From Ruminococcaceae bacterium UBA7075 (GTDB taxonomy: Bacteria > Bacillota > Clostridia > Oscillospirales > Acutalibacteraceae), in assembly GCA_002493635.1 (NCBI GenBank), contig DKZL01000038.1, positions 2,341 through 11,229 on the forward strand: a stretch of 8,889 nt of DNA. The letters are read 5' to 3'. The first letter of the stretch is position 1. Every line of letters begins with the position of its first letter. The position numbers and the translations under genes were made by a program. A model generated the notes under the pieces. That model worked only from the letters and a program-made list of their open reading frames with translations. It was not told the origin of the DNA and did not search any database. Shown piece by piece: positions 6,748-8,889 of the stretch.

Positions 6748-6761
6748 TAGTTATGCTGAAT

Positions 6762-7406
6762 TTACTTTGTAATTGCCCGTATTGATTTATTTTCCGCAAG
6801 TACGATAAGAGTTTCATCCTTTTCAAAAAAATGTTCGGGTGACGGCATAGGAAAAATAACGCCGTCCTGCTTTGTTGCAAGAATACTTACGTTGTGTTTT
6901 TTGCGTATGTCAAGCTGAATGATAGTTTTACCAATCCAGTGATTCGGCACTGCAATTTCATAAATCGCAACATCATCTGTAAGCTCTATATAATCAAAAA
7001 TATTCTTAGCACCATATTTTACAGCCAAACGCTCTGCGGTTTCTTTTTCTGCATAAACAACATAGTCTGCACCGTTCCTCAGCAAAAGCTTTTTATGCAC
7101 TGTACGGCACGCTCTGGCTATAATAAACGGTGCGCCCAGATCTTTGAGCAAAACAGTGGTTTCAAGTGCAGCCTGAAAATTTCCGCCAATGGCGACAACA
7201 CAAATATCAAAGCTGTTTACGCCAAGCGATTTAATAAAGTCCTCGCTTGTTGAGTCGCCGATTTCAATGTTGTTTATTATGTTTACGGCGTTGTCCGCAC
7301 GAACTTCGCTTATGTCTACCGCCAGAACCGAATTGCCCTCTTCAATAAATTTTTTAGCCATATGTCTGCCAAATCTGCCAAGACCGATTATTAAAACTGA
7401 TTTCAT
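6762..7406 (-). CDS. ktrA: Potassium uptake regulatory subunit KtrA (single RCK, TrkA-like)
   Basis: KtrA is a cytosolic ring-forming subunit that binds nucleotides and gates the KtrB K+ channel. The 214-residue protein has one RCK_N domain and one RCK_C domain (about 134-214). That is half the size of the two-RCK TrkA of enteric bacteria, so the Ktr name fits better. The Rossmann loop is GLGRFG (8-13), with Asp31 at the end of the second strand in LAVD, which favours NAD(H) or ATP/ADP-type ribose binding. The C-terminal part begins around WIGKTIIQLDIRKK and ends IVLAENKSIRAITK. In several Gram-positive bacteria this C-terminal domain binds cyclic di-AMP, which closes the channel. That is family knowledge and not visible here. 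The gene starts 12 bases after ktrB, and its AAAAGG ribosome binding site (7415-7420) touches the ktrB stop codon, so the two should be co-expressed. Confidence 0.93.
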   Translation of the reverse strand: MKSVLIIGLGRFGRHMAKKFIEEGNSVLAVDISEVRADNAVNIINNIEIGDSTSEDFIKSLGVNSFDICVVAIGGNFQAALETTVLLKDLGAPFIIARACRTVHKKLLLRNGADYVVYAEKETAERLAVKYGAKNIFDYIELTDDVAIYEIAVPNHWIGKTIIQLDIRKKHNVSILATKQDGVIFPMPSPEHFFEKDETLIVLAENKSIRAITK

Positions 7407-7418
7407 AATATTTACCTT

Positions 7419-8789
7419 TTATCCTATCTGAATTTTTTCAAGTGGTTTTTGTGACTGCGGACGGCTTTTGTAGTTAGAAAATGCAAGAAGCATTGTAAGT
7501 GAACCGACTCTGCCGAACAGCATCATAAGCATAAGAACGATTGATGAGAGTATTCCAAGCTGAGGGGTAATTCCCGTGGTAAGTCCTACTGTTGCAACTG
7601 CCGATGCACTTTCAAAAAGTGCGTTAATAAACGGTACATTTTCGACTGTTGATATAAAGACTGCGCCTGCACTGCCAAGCATAAGGTACATTGCAAATAT
7701 ACAGAGCGCAAGGCTTGAAACATTTTCTTCAAGCCGTCTGCCGAACATTTCAACACTCTTTTTTCGTTTGAATACGCTTATAACGGATGCAAACAAAACT
7801 GCAAGCGTAGTTGTTTTCAAACCTCCTGCGGTTGAGCCGGGCGAGCCGCCGACCATCATAAGAAGCACCATAATAAATATTGTTGAGTGCGTAAGCTGTG
7901 ACAGGTCAACAGTGTTAAATCCTGCTGTTCTTGTGCTTACCGATTGAAACAGTGAATTGCCGATTTGATAGAGTGCAGAATGTTCCTGTGATGATGAATT
8001 CGGAAGCTCTGTAAGATACAGCAGAAGTCCCCCTCCGAATATTAAAATTGTACTCGTGATAAGAACTGCTTTTGAGTGCATTCGCAGCATTTTAAATCTG
8101 AACCGGTTGTCAATTAAATCCTTCCACACGAAAAATCCCAGACCGCCTATTACGATAAGAGCCGATATTACGATGCATACATAAGGATTTTTATCAAAGG
8201 AGGTAAGCGACGAAAATTCACCCCCACTGCCCATAAGGTCAAAGCCTGCGTTGCAGAATGCCGATACACTGTGAAACAGAGCGTACCATAAACCTTTAGC
8301 CCCGAATCTCGGAACGAACGCTATTGACAAAAGTACTGCACCCGAAAGTTCAATCAACAGCGTGCCAACTAAGATGAATCGTGTCATTTTGACGATGCCG
8401 CCCCTCTGTGGAGCAGATACCGAGCTTTGCATCAGCTCACGGGAAGCAAGCCCGATTTTTTTGTGAGAAAGCGATATGGCTGTAATACAAATAGTCATAA
8501 AGCCTATGCCGCCGACCTGTATAAGACCCAGAATAACAGCCTGACCGAACGGCGACCAATAATTATAGGTGTCAACCTTGATTAGTCCCGTAACGCATAC
8601 AGCTGATGTTGCGGTAAATGACGAAGTCATAAACGGCGTCGGTTGTCCGCTTCGTGATGAAATCGGCAGACACAAAAGAATTGTACCTATGAAAATGAGA
8701 ATTATAAAGCCGAACAAAATTATTTTTAACGGAGAAATTTTTCTTATTCTTCCAATAACGGGTATATGTAATTTTTCTATGTCCGACAC
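7419..8789 (-). CDS. ktrB: Potassium transporter membrane subunit KtrB (TrkH/KtrB family)
   Basis: KtrB is the integral membrane pore of the Ktr K+ uptake system. The 456 residues hold four repeats of a membrane-pore-membrane unit. Four filter segments can be seen, each with the conserved glycine: SAVCVTGL (62-69, Gly68), SAFCNAGF (176-183, Gly182), STRTAGF (285-291, Gly290) and SAVATVGL (396-403, Gly402). GGSPGSTAGG (314-323) and Arg427 in FGRVGSLT, both typical of the family, are present. The N-terminus is short and basic before the first membrane helix (about 22-42). The first gene of a - strand operon with ktrA, it is annotated from a GTG at 8787-8789, the only usual start codon before the first helix. 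That start is uncertain because GGAGG (8793-8789) touches it. K+ is inferred over Na+ from the family. Confidence 0.92.
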   Translation of the reverse strand: MSDIEKLHIPVIGRIRKISPLKIILFGFIILIFIGTILLCLPISSRSGQPTPFMTSSFTATSAVCVTGLIKVDTYNYWSPFGQAVILGLIQVGGIGFMTICITAISLSHKKIGLASRELMQSSVSAPQRGGIVKMTRFILVGTLLIELSGAVLLSIAFVPRFGAKGLWYALFHSVSAFCNAGFDLMGSGGEFSSLTSFDKNPYVCIVISALIVIGGLGFFVWKDLIDNRFRFKMLRMHSKAVLITSTILIFGGGLLLYLTELPNSSSQEHSALYQIGNSLFQSVSTRTAGFNTVDLSQLTHSTIFIMVLLMMVGGSPGSTAGGLKTTTLAVLFASVISVFKRKKSVEMFGRRLEENVSSLALCIFAMYLMLGSAGAVFISTVENVPFINALFESASAVATVGLTTGITPQLGILSSIVLMLMMLFGRVGSLTMLLAFSNYKSRPQSQKPLEKIQIG

Positions 8790-8793
8790 CTCC
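8789..8793 (-). promoter_or_regulatory. Strong Shine-Dalgarno sequence overlapping the ktrB GTG start
   Basis: Read on the - strand, GGAGG runs from 8793 to 8789 and its last G is the first base of the annotated GTG codon. Normal spacing of about eight bases would instead place the ribosome on ATA at 8780-8778, in frame and three codons later. No in-frame ATG or TTG lies near the usual spacing, and the frame upstream of the GTG reaches a stop codon without a start. The site therefore shows that translation begins here but does not settle which codon is used. Confidence 0.6.
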
Positions 8794-8867
8794 GAATTTT
8801 TCTGAAATAATAAATATTATGATTATCCCTTTTAGTCAGCCTGATTTGTACACGATATTGGTGACAA

Positions 8868-8873
8868 ATTATA
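8868..8873 (-). promoter_or_regulatory. Possible -10 box upstream of ktrB
   Basis: On the - strand the hexamer reads TATAAT, about 80 bases before the ktrB start. With optimal spacing its -35 box would fall just beyond the end of the window, so it cannot be checked. The 100-base stretch 8790-8889 is AT-rich. It shows no gene and no riboswitch that could be recognised. Confidence 0.35.
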
Positions 8874-8889
8874 GTTTTTTCGGACGCTT

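Noticed and set aside
1..8889. CRISPR arrays, insertion sequences, tRNA or rRNA genes
   Set aside because: No spaced direct repeats, transposase fragments, terminal inverted repeats or tRNA-like cloverleaf were seen; the window is almost fully covered by the nine genes described.

Overview
The window holds a nearly complete tryptophan biosynthesis operon on the + strand (131-5997), a sirtuin-type deacylase fused to its tail by an overlapping start codon (5994-6713), and a convergent two-gene potassium uptake operon on the - strand (8789-6762). The DNA is moderately AT-rich. Coding is dense, and Shine-Dalgarno sequences of the AAGGAG/GGGGAGG kind precede most genes. Together with separate trpE, trpG, trpD and trpC genes and a ktrB-ktrA pair, this suggests a Gram-positive anaerobe of the Clostridia (Bacillota). 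A ruminococcal-type gut bacterium would fit, but the genus cannot be read from the window.

Layout. Bases 1-130 are a leader or intergenic region. It has the tail of a possible terminator, a consensus TATAAT, and two hairpins just ahead of trpE. Then come trpE, trpG, trpD and trpC, with overlaps or gaps of 14 bases or fewer. A 76-base AT-rich gap follows that looks like an internal promoter (TTGATT, 17-base spacer, TATAAT). After it come trpB, trpA and the sirtuin gene, each overlapping the next. A perfect 10-bp hairpin at 6722-6747 separates these genes from ktrA and ktrB, which are read the other way.

Function. TrpE and TrpG make anthranilate from chorismate and glutamine. TrpD adds phosphoribose from PRPP, TrpC closes the indole ring, and TrpA with TrpB makes tryptophan from indole-glycerol phosphate and serine. 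The step between TrpD and TrpC, phosphoribosylanthranilate isomerase (TrpF), has no gene here and no domain fused to TrpC, so it must be supplied from elsewhere. KtrB is the membrane K+ pore subunit and KtrA its cytosolic nucleotide-gated ring subunit.

Most of the window is well-known biology. The points worth a second look are the missing trpF, the sirtuin translationally coupled to trpA, the probable internal promoter before trpB, a glutamate in place of the usual catalytic aspartate in TrpA, the structured trpE leader, and the odd start region of ktrB.
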